A stretch of 32,500 nucleotides of DNA from an uncultured Bacteroidota bacterium (GCA_913055845.1 CAJXKO010000024.1:1-32500), one strand, 5' to 3'. Positions 22,535-30,660 are shown, counted from the first letter of the stretch. The notes: a model not told the origin generated them from the sequence alone. Translations and numbers: made by a program.

Positions 22535-23944
22535 ATGAACACGTTCGATTTTGGCTTCGACGACCTCGAGGACTCGGACCGGGAGGATCCGCTCAAGGAT
22601 CTCGTGGCCGCGTACGAGGACGACCCGTCTGCGTATTTCGACTCCGGCGACCTCGAAGAAATTGCGTCGTTTTACTTCGAGGAGGGAGAGTTGGAAAAAG
22701 CGCTGGACGTCATTGATCGTCTCATTGAGCTTCATCCGTACACGTCCGATGCCTGGATGCGGCGCGGCATTCTCCTGAACAATCTCGATCGTGCGGAGGA
22801 GGCGCTGGAGGCCTACGAGCAGGCCCTGGACATTAACCCAACCGACACGGAGACGCTCATCAATTTGGGCATTACCCTTGATGGGCTGGGCCGGATCGAC
22901 GAGGCGCTTGAGGCTTACCACGAGGCGCTGTCGATCAATCCCCTCCACGGCGAGGCCCTTTTCAACCTGGGCGTCACCCTGGAGCGGGACGATCAGTTGG
23001 AAAAGGCGGTCGACGCTTTCGAACGGTGCACCGACGTGTATCCGGAGCACCCGGAGGTGTGGTACGAGCTGGGGTATTGCTACGACCGTCTCGGCCGCAA
23101 TGAGAAAAGCGTAGAGGCGTACGACAACCACCTCGACATCGACCCGTATTCGCAGGATGCTTGGTACAATCGGGGCATCGTACTCAATCGCCTGGGGCGT
23201 TTTGAAGAGGCGGTAGAGAGCTACGACATGGCCCTCGCTATCCAGGACGAATTTGCGTCGGCCTATTACAATCGGGGCAACGCACAGGCAAATCTGGGCA
23301 ATCTGGGGGCGGCCATCAAGAGCTACGAGCAGGTGCTGGAGCTAGAAGGCCCCGACGCGGCGACGTATTACAATCTCGCGCTGGCCTACGAGGAGCGGGG
23401 CGACCTCGGTGCGGCGCGAACCTACTACGAGAAGACGCTCGACCTGGAATCGAAGTATCCGGAAGCCTGGTATGGCCTCGGCTGCTGCTTTGACGCGGAG
23501 GATAAGTTTGAGGAGGCCCTCGAATGCTTCCGCTACGCCGTAACCCTGAAGTCGAACGTGCCCAAGTTCTGGAGGGGACGGGCCGATTGTGCGTATAAGG
23601 CTGGGCGGTTCGACGAGGCGCTGGAGTCGTATCGTCATGCGGTGCGGCTCGACGAGTCGGATCCACACGCCTGGATGGGGTACGCCGAGGCGCTCCTCGA
23701 AAATCAACAGCCGGAAGAGGCCCTCGATGCGTACCGGCAGGCCCTGGAGCTCGACCCCGACCGGGCCAGTACGTACTTCCGACAGGCGAAAGCCCTGTTG
23801 GCCCTGGGCCGGGCGGACGAGAGCATTCGGGCCCTCAAGACGGCCTTTCAGCTCGATCCTGCCAAGAAGGACGAGTTTCGGCAGGCCTACCCGAACCTCT
23901 ACGACAACGACCACGTCCGACAGCTTCTCGACCTCGATTCGTAA
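22535..23944 (+). CDS. Tetratricopeptide-repeat protein
   Basis: This 469-residue, strongly acidic protein consists almost wholly of about twelve 34-residue tetratricopeptide repeats from about residue 45 to 455. Units with the A-x-x-x-Y/A pattern, such as EEALEAYEQALDINPTDTETLINLG and FEEAVESYDMALAIQDEFASAYYNRG-like segments, repeat regularly. There is no signal peptide or membrane span, so it is likely cytoplasmic, and no catalytic domain is fused. Such proteins are scaffolds for complexes. I chose the ATG at 22535 because the upstream frame is basic and not protein-like. The DUF368 undecaprenyl-phosphate translocase follows 75 bp downstream in the same direction, so a role in envelope assembly is a reasonable guess only. 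Confidence 0.92.
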   Translation: MNTFDFGFDDLEDSDREDPLKDLVAAYEDDPSAYFDSGDLEEIASFYFEEGELEKALDVIDRLIELHPYTSDAWMRRGILLNNLDRAEEALEAYEQALDINPTDTETLINLGITLDGLGRIDEALEAYHEALSINPLHGEALFNLGVTLERDDQLEKAVDAFERCTDVYPEHPEVWYELGYCYDRLGRNEKSVEAYDNHLDIDPYSQDAWYNRGIVLNRLGRFEEAVESYDMALAIQDEFASAYYNRGNAQANLGNLGAAIKSYEQVLELEGPDAATYYNLALAYEERGDLGAARTYYEKTLDLESKYPEAWYGLGCCFDAEDKFEEALECFRYAVTLKSNVPKFWRGRADCAYKAGRFDEALESYRHAVRLDESDPHAWMGYAEALLENQQPEEALDAYRQALELDPDRASTYFRQAKALLALGRADESIRALKTAFQLDPAKKDEFRQAYPNLYDNDHVRQLLDLDS

Positions 23945-24019
23945 GGACGAAGGATCGTCGTACCGCCCCTGCGTGCGCCAGTCCCCGGTCTCGTTTCCGA
24001 ACCTGTCTTCTTGTCCTGC

Positions 24020-24928
24020 ATGCCCTCCACGCCGTTTGCTCTTCTCCGCTACGTGCTCTACGGCGTGCTCATGGGTGGGGCCGATGTGATTCCTGGGGTG
24101 AGCGGGGGCACCATGGCGCTCATCGTAGGCATCTACGAGCGCCTCGTGAGCGCCCTCAGCTCCGCGGTGTCGTTCGGCCTGGCGGTCCTGCGGCTCGACC
24201 TCGACGTGGCGCGGCGGCACTGGGCGGCGGTGCCGTGGCACATGATTGGGCCGCTTCTAGGGGGGATCGGCCTCGCTATCGTCGTTGGAGCGAAGGTGAT
24301 TCCGCCCCTGATGGAGGCCTACCCGCAATCTATGCGCGGGCTGTTCTTTGGGCTCGTTGCGGCATCGCTCCTCATTCCAGCCCGCCGCATCATGCGGGTG
24401 ACGGGACTGCGGGTGGCCATCGGGGGCGTTTGCGCCACCGGTGCGTTTTTGCTGACGGGGCTGCCTGTCCTGTCGGTGGCCGATCCGGGGCTGCTCCGAG
24501 TGTTCCTCTCGGCCGCGGTAGCAATCTGCGCGATGATCTTGCCGGGGGTCAGCGGCGCGTTCCTGCTGGAAGCGCTGGGCATCTACACCCCTACGCTCGA
24601 GGCCCTTAACGGGCTCGAATGGGGCTACGTGCTCACGTTCTGTGGAGGGGCGGCCGTAGGGCTGGCGACCTTCGCGACCCTGCTCGACTTGTTACTCAAA
24701 CATCGTCACGACGCCACAATGGCGGCCCTCGTGGGGCTTATTGCTGGGGCCCTCCGCGCCCTGTGGCCTTACGTGGGGCCGGAACGTGCCCTTCGATGGC
24801 CCGACGCCGGGGAGCCGGTATTGCCGGTGGTGATGCTGGGGGTGGTTGGGTTTGGGGCCGTGCTCGCGCTTCTGCGTTGGAGCCCGTCTGCGGAGGTAGA
24901 GGCGCAGGCGACAGCCCCTGGGTCGTGA
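24020..24928 (+). CDS. DUF368 family undecaprenyl-phosphate translocase (PopT/UptA-like)
   Basis: This 302-residue polytopic protein has about eight to nine hydrophobic segments. It carries the two diagnostic DUF368 motifs: VIPGVSGGTMALIVGIYE (about 23-40) and MILPGVSGAFLLEALGIY (about 172-189), an internal pseudo-repeat. Members of DUF368 (PopT) have been shown to recycle undecaprenyl phosphate across the cytoplasmic membrane for peptidoglycan and other glycan synthesis. The start at ATG 24020 follows the tetratricopeptide gene by 75 bp. The lipoprotein with an OmpA domain follows after 44 bp, so the three genes may form an envelope-related unit. Confidence 0.88.
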   Translation: MPSTPFALLRYVLYGVLMGGADVIPGVSGGTMALIVGIYERLVSALSSAVSFGLAVLRLDLDVARRHWAAVPWHMIGPLLGGIGLAIVVGAKVIPPLMEAYPQSMRGLFFGLVAASLLIPARRIMRVTGLRVAIGGVCATGAFLLTGLPVLSVADPGLLRVFLSAAVAICAMILPGVSGAFLLEALGIYTPTLEALNGLEWGYVLTFCGGAAVGLATFATLLDLLLKHRHDATMAALVGLIAGALRALWPYVGPERALRWPDAGEPVLPVVMLGVVGFGAVLALLRWSPSAEVEAQATAPGS

Positions 24929-24972
24929 ACAATAGTCCCGCTTCGTCTCGCTCCGCTGTCGTCTTCTGTCCG

Positions 24973-25650
24973 ATGCGTCACCTCGGTCTTTTGTTTGGCT
25001 TTGTGTGCGTGTTCGCCGCGCTCGGGGGCTGTGCCACAATGCCGATCGGGTCCTCCTCGTCGAGGGTCGATTCGCTGCGATCCGAAAACGCTGCCCTGCG
25101 TGCCCGCCTCCAACAGGTGCGGGACTCGTTGGCGTTGCGTGAGGATGTGGAGACGGGGCAGTACTACCGCGACCTGCGCGTCTTGCAGGACCAATTGAAC
25201 CGCCTCACCTACGAGGCCCGCACGCTCCGAAACGGCGGGCGTACGGTCCGTGTCCTCCCTGCCGATTCCCTTTTCGAGTCGGCGACCGCCACGCTCACGG
25301 ACGCCGGGGCCAAGCGGCTTCGTGTCGTCATTGCTCAGCTACAGACTGCCTATCCCACTCGCACGGTCTGGGTAGAGGGGCACGCCGACAATGCGCCGCT
25401 GAGCGAGTCGCTCCAGGAACAGTTTGCGTCGAACTGGGAGCTCTCGGCGGCCCGGGCCACCGCCGTGGTTCGGCACCTGGTTACGAACAGCGACCTGTCC
25501 CCCGGACAATTCGCGGCCGTAGGCTATGGGGCGACGCAGCCCGTGGCCTCCAACCAGACGGTTCGAGGGCGACGTCGCAATCGCCGCGTCCGCATCGCCG
25601 TGCTACCTCCGCCGCGCGACTACTCGCGCCCTTTCGAAACGTCCTGGTGA
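24973..25650 (+). CDS. OmpA/MotB-domain lipoprotein
   Basis: This 225-residue protein has a signal peptide ending in LGGC with Cys20 as the lipidation site. A coiled-coil-like segment (about 32-80; SRVDSLRSENAALRARLQQ) is followed by an OmpA C-terminal domain (about 90-215). That domain includes TRTVWVEGHADNAPLS and NWELSAARATAVVRHL, then GYGATQPVASNQTVRGRRRNRRV, the peptidoglycan-binding signature with its conserved Asp and Arg. It should tether the outer membrane to peptidoglycan, in a Pal-like manner, but its coiled coil differs from classic Pal. The frame is open far upstream inside the DUF368 gene; the ATG at 24973 is chosen for the signal peptide. Its 3' end overlaps the convergent gene by 31 bp. 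Confidence 0.9.
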   Translation: MRHLGLLFGFVCVFAALGGCATMPIGSSSSRVDSLRSENAALRARLQQVRDSLALREDVETGQYYRDLRVLQDQLNRLTYEARTLRNGGRTVRVLPADSLFESATATLTDAGAKRLRVVIAQLQTAYPTRTVWVEGHADNAPLSESLQEQFASNWELSAARATAVVRHLVTNSDLSPGQFAAVGYGATQPVASNQTVRGRRRNRRVRIAVLPPPRDYSRPFETSW

Positions 25651-26234
25651 ACTGCTCGGTACCGCCCGACGAACTGGAGGTAGCTGCGTGACCCGTCGTC
25701 GTTCGGATATACGCCGAATCCGTCGATCCGGTACTCGGGACCGGCGGGTGTCTCGACGACGCGCTCGCGGAAGCTCTCGACGAGGCCTGCTTGGGTGCGG
25801 CGATGCCACACAATGGCGCTGCCAGACACACGGCCGCGGTACGTGAGGGTCGTGCCGTCCGGCTGGTCGACCTCGCAGATGAGCATGCCCGCATCGTTCA
25901 CGTAGTTGCGCGCGGTTTTTCGCACGACACGCCCGTCGGGATAGCGGTCTACCTGCGTGCCCACCTGTACTGAGTCCGACCATCGGTAGCGGTGCGCCGC
26001 CGTGAGCGAGTCGACCTGGTTGCCTGCATAGTCGTACACCACGAACGGCCCTTTCCACTCTCCGGTGAGCGACTCCAGGGCAGCGCGCGGCGACTGGGCA
26101 GGCGCAGGAAGGTTTACGAGAAGGAGCAGAAATCCGAGTGTGAGGGAGGCCCACGCGGAAGGGGATTGCCGTCTTCCCTTCCGGCAGGAATGGGCCACTC
26201 GGGCACTTTCAGCGTTCCAAACTTCCGTATGCAC
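25620..26234 (-). CDS. Exported protein of unknown function, lipocalin-like
   Basis: This protein of up to 204 residues has a hydrophobic export signal (about 30-47, ending PAPAQ) after a long basic N-region. The mature part is rich in short beta strands (LESLTGEWKGPFVVYD, GTTLTYRGRVSGSAIVWHRR, EYRIDGFGVYPNDDGS), suggesting a beta-barrel such as in lipocalin/DUF1579-type proteins, but I do not recognise the family. The ATG at 26234 is only 17 bp from the divergent ATG at 26252; a GTG at 26198 would give a shorter and more usual signal peptide and more room for promoters. The end overlaps the OmpA lipoprotein gene by 31 bp. Confidence 0.65.
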   Translation of the reverse strand: MHTEVWNAESARVAHSCRKGRRQSPSAWASLTLGFLLLLVNLPAPAQSPRAALESLTGEWKGPFVVYDYAGNQVDSLTAAHRYRWSDSVQVGTQVDRYPDGRVVRKTARNYVNDAGMLICEVDQPDGTTLTYRGRVSGSAIVWHRRTQAGLVESFRERVVETPAGPEYRIDGFGVYPNDDGSRSYLQFVGRYRAVHQDVSKGRE

Positions 26235-26251
26235 TGGACAGGGAGGCGATT

Positions 26252-27304
26252 ATGAGACGAACGATTTGGGGGATCGGTATAGTCGTGGGAGGGACTCTGG
26301 CCGGAGTCGTAGCATTTTTTCTATGGGCCAGTTCGGGGCGTCTTCCGGCGGAGGACCTCGCGCAGGTCCGGACGTATCCCACCACTCCCGACGCAACCGT
26401 TCCGGACACGCTCACCGTTACGACGTACAACATCGGATATCTGTCGGGCATGACGAACAACGAGCCCGTGGTGCGCCCCGACAGCCTCTTCCACGCAAAC
26501 ATGGCCCAAGCCGTTGGTTTCCTGCGGGCGGTCCGCCCCGACATCATTGGAATGCAAGAGATTGATTTTGGGGGCGCCCGGGTTGCTTACGTCCACCAAC
26601 TCGATACGCTGGCCACGCGGCTGGGGTATCCCACCGCGGCGCAGGCCGTAAATTGGGACGAGCGCTACCTGCCGTTTCCATACGGCCGTCCCGCCGTTAA
26701 CTTTGGTCGCACCCTCTCGGGACAAGCCGTAGTCAGCCGCTTCCCAGTTGTGCAGCACGTGCGAAACGTCCTCCCGCGGCCGCCACAGCCATTTTATCGG
26801 GAGGCGTTTTATCTTGACCGTCTCGCTCAGGTCGCCGTCGTCGACCTCGGCGGGCCGTCGCTGGTCGTCATCAACGTGCACCTGGAGGCCTTCAATATCG
26901 GCACGCGTCAGGACCAGGCCCGTCGCGTGAACCGCCTCTATCGCCGGCTGGCCGGGGCGGGGGTTCCCACGCTTTTGCTTGGCGACTTCAACAGCCGTCT
27001 TTCCGACGCCGAATCCGCGTCGCGCGACCGCACGATGTGGCATCTGCTGGACGATACCGATCTGCGTCCGGCCGACACGACGGGACAGGCCACGTACCCG
27101 GCCGACGCGCCGACGCGCCCGATCGACTACATTTTTTATTCTCCGCGTTTCTTTCAGTCGATCGACGCGCAGAGATGGTGTGGAACTCCCAATCCGCCGT
27201 CCGACCACTGCGCCGTTACGGCCACCTTTCGCCTCAGGCCTTCCATCAAGAAGGGCCCGTCCCCCGAGGCCCTTCCATCACTAGACGTTCGGGCGGGCAA
27301 GTAG
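26252..27304 (+). CDS. Membrane-anchored endonuclease/exonuclease/phosphatase-fold hydrolase
   Basis: This 350-residue protein has an N-terminal anchor (about 4-27) and then an EEP domain (55-330). The active-site residues are visible: Asn60 in TTYNIGY, Glu103 in GMQEIDFGG, His210 in VINVHLEAF, Asp245 and Asn247 in LLGDFNSRL, and Asp318-His319 in PPSDHCAV. These make a Mg2+-dependent phosphodiesterase fold of the DNase I/sphingomyelinase type. With its export signal it should act outside the cytoplasm on DNA or phospholipid-type substrates; sequence alone does not decide. A purine-rich AGGGAGG about 8 bp before the ATG is the one clear Shine-Dalgarno-like site in the window. A hairpin lies in its last codons. 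Confidence 0.9.
   Translation: MRRTIWGIGIVVGGTLAGVVAFFLWASSGRLPAEDLAQVRTYPTTPDATVPDTLTVTTYNIGYLSGMTNNEPVVRPDSLFHANMAQAVGFLRAVRPDIIGMQEIDFGGARVAYVHQLDTLATRLGYPTAAQAVNWDERYLPFPYGRPAVNFGRTLSGQAVVSRFPVVQHVRNVLPRPPQPFYREAFYLDRLAQVAVVDLGGPSLVVINVHLEAFNIGTRQDQARRVNRLYRRLAGAGVPTLLLGDFNSRLSDAESASRDRTMWHLLDDTDLRPADTTGQATYPADAPTRPIDYIFYSPRFFQSIDAQRWCGTPNPPSDHCAVTATFRLRPSIKKGPSPEALPSLDVRAGK
27250..27275 (-). terminator. Possible terminator for hemH inside the convergent gene end
   Basis: GAAGGGCC (27250-27257) and GGCCCTTC (27268-27275) form a perfect 8-bp stem with a ten-base loop. It lies within the last codons of the EEP gene and 59-84 bp beyond the hemH stop. On the minus strand only a short TTG-type tail follows the stem, so intrinsic termination is uncertain. 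Confidence 0.4.
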
Positions 27305-27333
27305 CGGAAAGTACCCGTGACGCCCCCATCACG

Positions 27334-28617
27334 TTACGCCGTCTCCAGTTCGCGGGCTTGCTCTTCCTCCGAGGTGTTCCAGTTGGTCGCCTCGGCGACG
27401 TGCTGGCACTGGTGGCAGCGGATGTCGCGGTCCTTGACCTGGTAGCATGGGCGTTCGCAGGCCGGGGTTGGCGTCTGCACGTTGGGCAGCTGGAGCTGAG
27501 CGGCGGTCATGTCCGCCAGCGTCTCGATGAACTTGGGATGGCTGTTGAGGGCCGGCATCACCTCGTAGTGCTCCGGAATTGGGGCCCCCTCTTCCTCCAG
27601 CTCCTCCGGAATCTCGATGGCCAGCTCGTAGCTCGTTTCGATGTGCTCGGTCACGAACGCTACCGGGATGACGAGCACATCTTCGCCTTCTTCGGCGAGT
27701 TCTTCGACAGTGTCGTCCGTCGCGGGGGTAAGCCACTCCGACGGGCCCACCTTGCTCTGAAAGGCTGATGTGAAGTCGTGGTCGTGTCCTCGTTGCTCCA
27801 TGACGTGTTTTACGGTGGAGTGAACGAGGCAGCAGTACGGGTCGTCCCGATCCATCATCTCGTTGAGGGGCGTCCCGTGTGCGCTGAAGAGGAGGTGCAC
27901 GTCGTCGCGGATCTCCTCCGGAAAGCGCTCCAGGCCCTCGTCGATGCGGTCGTTTAAGGCCTCAATGTACTTCGGATACGTCGCGTACTCGAAGACCGAG
28001 GTCGTGGGCCAGGCCGGGATCTCGCCCGCCTTTTCCAGTTCGTGCCAGTACACGAGCGAGGCGCCGGTCGTGGTCTTGGAGTACTGCGGGTACAGGGGAA
28101 GCAGCACCACCTTGTCCACCCCGTCTTCCTGCATCTGGGCGGCGGCCTGCTCGCTGAACGGTTCCCAGTACCGCATGGCCATGTACGTCTTGAACGTGGC
28201 ACCCGTCTGCGCCGCGTACTGTCCGTTGAGGCGACGTTCGAGGTTGTCGGCCTGCTCGCGCGTGAGCGGGTTGATCGGAGAGCCCCCATCGTCGGTAATC
28301 TCCTTGTAGTCCTCGGCGACCGACTGGGAGCGGAAGTACGAGATGATTTTGGAGAAGGCCTGCCGGACCCGCCCTCGGGCCTGGAAGTACACGACTTGCG
28401 AGAAGTCGATGATGGCCGGGTCCATAAACAGGTTGTAGAGGAACGGCTCCACGGCCTCTTCGCTGTCGGGACCGCCCAGGTTAAGAAGCACAACTCCAAC
28501 AGTGTCACCCGACTCTACACCGAGCTTCGACGAGGGGAAAAATCCTCCCTCCACGAGCCGGGAGTCGCTATTATAATCTTCACGGTCGTAACGGCGCAAA
28601 AACTCGTAGGGAGTCAT
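27334..28617 (-). CDS. hemH: Ferrochelatase with C-terminal cysteine-rich tail
   Basis: This 427-residue enzyme inserts ferrous iron into protoporphyrin IX (or coproporphyrin III) at the end of haem synthesis. It has VGVVLLNLGGPDS (40-52), LLPLYPQYSKTTTGA (172-186), the catalytic His247 in LLFSAHGTPL and Glu324 in FVTEHIETSYEL. It is about 80-100 residues longer than a minimal ferrochelatase, with an acidic N-terminal extension and a tail holding four cysteines (Cys387, Cys391, Cys401, Cys404). The ATG at 28617 is chosen; an in-frame start at 28680 adds 21 proline-rich residues of unlikely function. It is divergent from the Kelch gene. Its stop is 29 bp from the convergent EEP gene. Confidence 0.95.
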   Translation of the reverse strand: MTPYEFLRRYDREDYNSDSRLVEGGFFPSSKLGVESGDTVGVVLLNLGGPDSEEAVEPFLYNLFMDPAIIDFSQVVYFQARGRVRQAFSKIISYFRSQSVAEDYKEITDDGGSPINPLTREQADNLERRLNGQYAAQTGATFKTYMAMRYWEPFSEQAAAQMQEDGVDKVVLLPLYPQYSKTTTGASLVYWHELEKAGEIPAWPTTSVFEYATYPKYIEALNDRIDEGLERFPEEIRDDVHLLFSAHGTPLNEMMDRDDPYCCLVHSTVKHVMEQRGHDHDFTSAFQSKVGPSEWLTPATDDTVEELAEEGEDVLVIPVAFVTEHIETSYELAIEIPEELEEEGAPIPEHYEVMPALNSHPKFIETLADMTAAQLQLPNVQTPTPACERPCYQVKDRDIRCHQCQHVAEATNWNTSEEEQARELETA

Positions 28618-28741
28618 AGGGGGCGAGGGTTGCTGCGGTGGACTAGGTCGTCGGTAGTACGTCGTGAATAGTACAAACAATCAAACGGAGCGAACAGTGC
28701 GAAGACCCACAAGTCCTCCGAATTGTTGCAGATGTGTTTCG

Positions 28742-28753
28742 GTTGTGCACAAC
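28742..28753. promoter_or_regulatory. 12-bp perfect palindrome in the hemH-Kelch gap
   Basis: GTTGTGCACAAC is a perfect palindrome in the 254-bp divergent region, about 130 bp from the hemH start and 120 bp from the Kelch start. Palindromes of this size also occur by chance, so an operator role is only a suggestion. A TATAAG -10-like hexamer (28813-28818) toward the Kelch gene lacks a clear -35. Confidence 0.25.
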
Positions 28754-28871
28754 GGTAACGAGCGTAGACCGTCGGGGAGGGCCGCTGGCCCAGAAAAACA
28801 CCTGCACCGCTATAAGATATGCACTTCGCGGCGAGTTTCTTCGCACTCGGTCCTTGAATGAACGCAGAATC

Positions 28872-29897
28872 ATGGCGATTTCTCGGAGACGTTTTTGTGC
28901 CCTCGGCGCTGCGGGAGCTACAGCACTGGCTATCCGTCCGTCGGTGGCGAGGGCTTGGGGACAGGAGGGATGGACAACCGGTCCCAAGCTGCCCTGGTCG
29001 ACGCAAGAAGTCTACTGCACAACCTGGAGGGGGCAGATCCTGGTTGCCGGGGGACTTCGCTCCGGCGCGGACAGTAGTCGGCGGTTCACGACGCTCCGGG
29101 AAACTGCTCTCTTCGATCCGTCGAGTGAGGCCTGGACGACCGGACCGAACCTCCCAGCGCCCCGCCACCATATCGTTCTGGCCACGGCCGGCGGCACGGT
29201 GTATGGGTTCGGCGGCTTCGAGGGCGAGACCCTGCGCACCGGCTTTCAGTTTCGAGGAGACGTGTATGCTTTCGAGGGGGAGGAATGGACCCGAGTCGGT
29301 ACTATGCCGACGCCGCTGGGCGAAACCGTTGCGCTCGCGCACGACGGGTGCATTCATCTTCTTACTGGCAGTCGGCACCCCGACGATGGGGCATCACGAG
29401 GCGCGTCTCGTACGCATCGAGTCTACGAACCCAATACGGACACCTGGACCGAGGCCCGTCCAGTGCCCACGGCCCGGAGCAGTGCCACCGGGGCTGTCAT
29501 TGACGGTCGCCTCTACGTGGCCGGCGGGCGCCGTACCGACGACGGGATCACCAATCTTGGGGCGCTGGAGCGGTACGACCCGGTCGCTGACACATGGACG
29601 GAGTTGCGTCCACTGCCGCAACCATCCGGAGGACTCGCCGGAGCAGCGCTCGATGGCCGCCTGTACGTCTTTGGTGGCGAATACTTTTCGGGGGATGGGG
29701 GCGTGTACGAATACACCTGGGCGTACGACCCGGAGGCCGATACCTGGACCAAACAGCCGTCCATGCCCACCCCTCGGCACGGACTCGCCGGCGCGACTCT
29801 CGGTGGACGCCTCTACGCCATCGGCGGAAATACCGCTGCTGGCATTGGGGCTGCTACCTCCTCTGCCGTTGAGATTTTCACGCCCGCCAACGGCTGA
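28872..29897 (+). CDS. Tat-exported Kelch-repeat protein
   Basis: This 341-residue protein has a twin-arginine signal (SRRRFCALGAAGATALA, residues 4-20), so it is exported folded by the Tat system. The mature part is a beta propeller of about six Kelch repeats, each with a double-glycine and spaced Tyr/Trp: LVAGGLR, YGFGGFEG, HLLTGSRH, YVAGGRRTDD, YVFGGEYFSG and YAIGGNTAA, each preceded by W-T-x-x-x-P-type strands. Such propellers bind proteins or sugars; no catalytic residues are evident. It is divergent from hemH and followed by the FrnE-like gene after 52 bp. I chose the ATG at 28872 for the Tat signal; upstream open frame is not signal-like. Confidence 0.9.
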   Translation: MAISRRRFCALGAAGATALAIRPSVARAWGQEGWTTGPKLPWSTQEVYCTTWRGQILVAGGLRSGADSSRRFTTLRETALFDPSSEAWTTGPNLPAPRHHIVLATAGGTVYGFGGFEGETLRTGFQFRGDVYAFEGEEWTRVGTMPTPLGETVALAHDGCIHLLTGSRHPDDGASRGASRTHRVYEPNTDTWTEARPVPTARSSATGAVIDGRLYVAGGRRTDDGITNLGALERYDPVADTWTELRPLPQPSGGLAGAALDGRLYVFGGEYFSGDGGVYEYTWAYDPEADTWTKQPSMPTPRHGLAGATLGGRLYAIGGNTAAGIGAATSSAVEIFTPANG

Positions 29898-29949
29898 CGG
29901 CCCGCCCGCCTTGTGTTCGGTTGTTACCCCCTCATCTCCCGTCAACGCT

Positions 29950-30591
29950 GTGATCATTGACGTGTGCGCAGACATTGCCTGCCCATGGTGTTATGTGGGA
30001 CGGGCCCGACTCGCGGAAGTCCCTGAGCAGCGTCCAGCCCTCGATGTGACGCTCCAGTGGCGCCCTTTCCAGCTCCAGCCCGATCTGCCGTCCATGGGGC
30101 GTAACTTCCGCACTGTGCTCGAGGAAAGGTTTGGTGGTTGGGACCGCGCGCAAAACATGTTCGACCGCATTCAGCGGATGAGGAAAGAGGAAGGGCTCAC
30201 GTTTGATTTTGAGGGGATCAAGATTGCGCCGAACACTGCCGATGCGCACCGGCTGGTCCTCTGGGCAGACGAGCAAGGTGTTGGGGATGCCGTGGCTACC
30301 GCGCTGTTCGAGGTCTATTTCTCGGAGGGGCGGAACGTCTCTGATCAGGCCGTGCTTGTGGACTGTGCTAATGAGGCCGGGCTTTCCGTGGAGAGCGCAC
30401 AGGCACTTCTCGAAAAGGCAGAGTACGCCCGTGAGGTTCAGGAGAGTCAGCAGGAGGCGCAGCAGCGGGGCATCACGGGGGTTCCATGCTACGTCTTTGA
30501 TGGGGACCGTGCCGTGAGGGGGACGCAGCGTGCAGGGGTCCTAACGGAAGCCCTCGACGTGGCCGTGGTTGAAGCGCCCGCCGACGGGTAG
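29950..30591 (+). CDS. DsbA-family oxidoreductase, FrnE-like
   Basis: This 213-residue protein has a thioredoxin-fold start (IIDVCADIACPWCYVGRARL) with the CPWC pair at residues 11-14. A helical insertion follows, and the cis-proline is Pro179 in GITGVPCYVFDG. This layout fits the FrnE/2-hydroxychromene-2-carboxylate isomerase branch of the DsbA family. There is no signal peptide, so it should act in the cytoplasm, perhaps in disulfide exchange or isomerisation under oxidative stress. The start is a GTG at 29950, since no ATG gives the family N-terminus. Cys180 next to the cis-proline is an extra thiol of unknown meaning. It follows the Kelch gene by 52 bp. Confidence 0.88.
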   Translation: MIIDVCADIACPWCYVGRARLAEVPEQRPALDVTLQWRPFQLQPDLPSMGRNFRTVLEERFGGWDRAQNMFDRIQRMRKEEGLTFDFEGIKIAPNTADAHRLVLWADEQGVGDAVATALFEVYFSEGRNVSDQAVLVDCANEAGLSVESAQALLEKAEYAREVQESQQEAQQRGITGVPCYVFDGDRAVRGTQRAGVLTEALDVAVVEAPADG

Positions 30592-30627
30592 GGCTGGGCG
30601 ATGTCTTCGATATTCGACCTCGCAAGT

Positions 30628-30660
30628 CGTAGGTTCAAGTGTAGAACCTTCTACGCTACG
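30628..30660 (+). promoter_or_regulatory. Candidate structured leader of pyrR
   Basis: CGTAG (30628-30632) pairs with CTACG (30651-30655), and GTTC (30633-30636) with GAAC (30644-30647), giving a nine-pair stem with a three-base bulge on one side and a seven-base loop. A second CTACG (30656-30660) offers an alternative pairing. No poly-T or known PyrR-binding consensus was seen, so attenuation is not shown. Confidence 0.3.

Noticed and set aside
22340-23131. In-frame upstream extension of tmk to 484 codons
   Set aside because: It overlaps the tetratricopeptide gene on the other strand; thymidylate kinase starts exactly at the ATG at 22337-22339.
23342-24241. 299-codon minus-strand open frame opposite the tetratricopeptide and DUF368 genes
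   Set aside because: It spans the ends of two well-supported genes on the other strand and reads as the Arg/Val-rich complement of repeat codons.
28858-29949. Upstream open frame joined to the FrnE-like gene (577 codons)
   Set aside because: It is an out-of-frame shadow of the Kelch gene with Arg/Pro-rich composition; the DsbA-family fold begins at the GTG at 29950.
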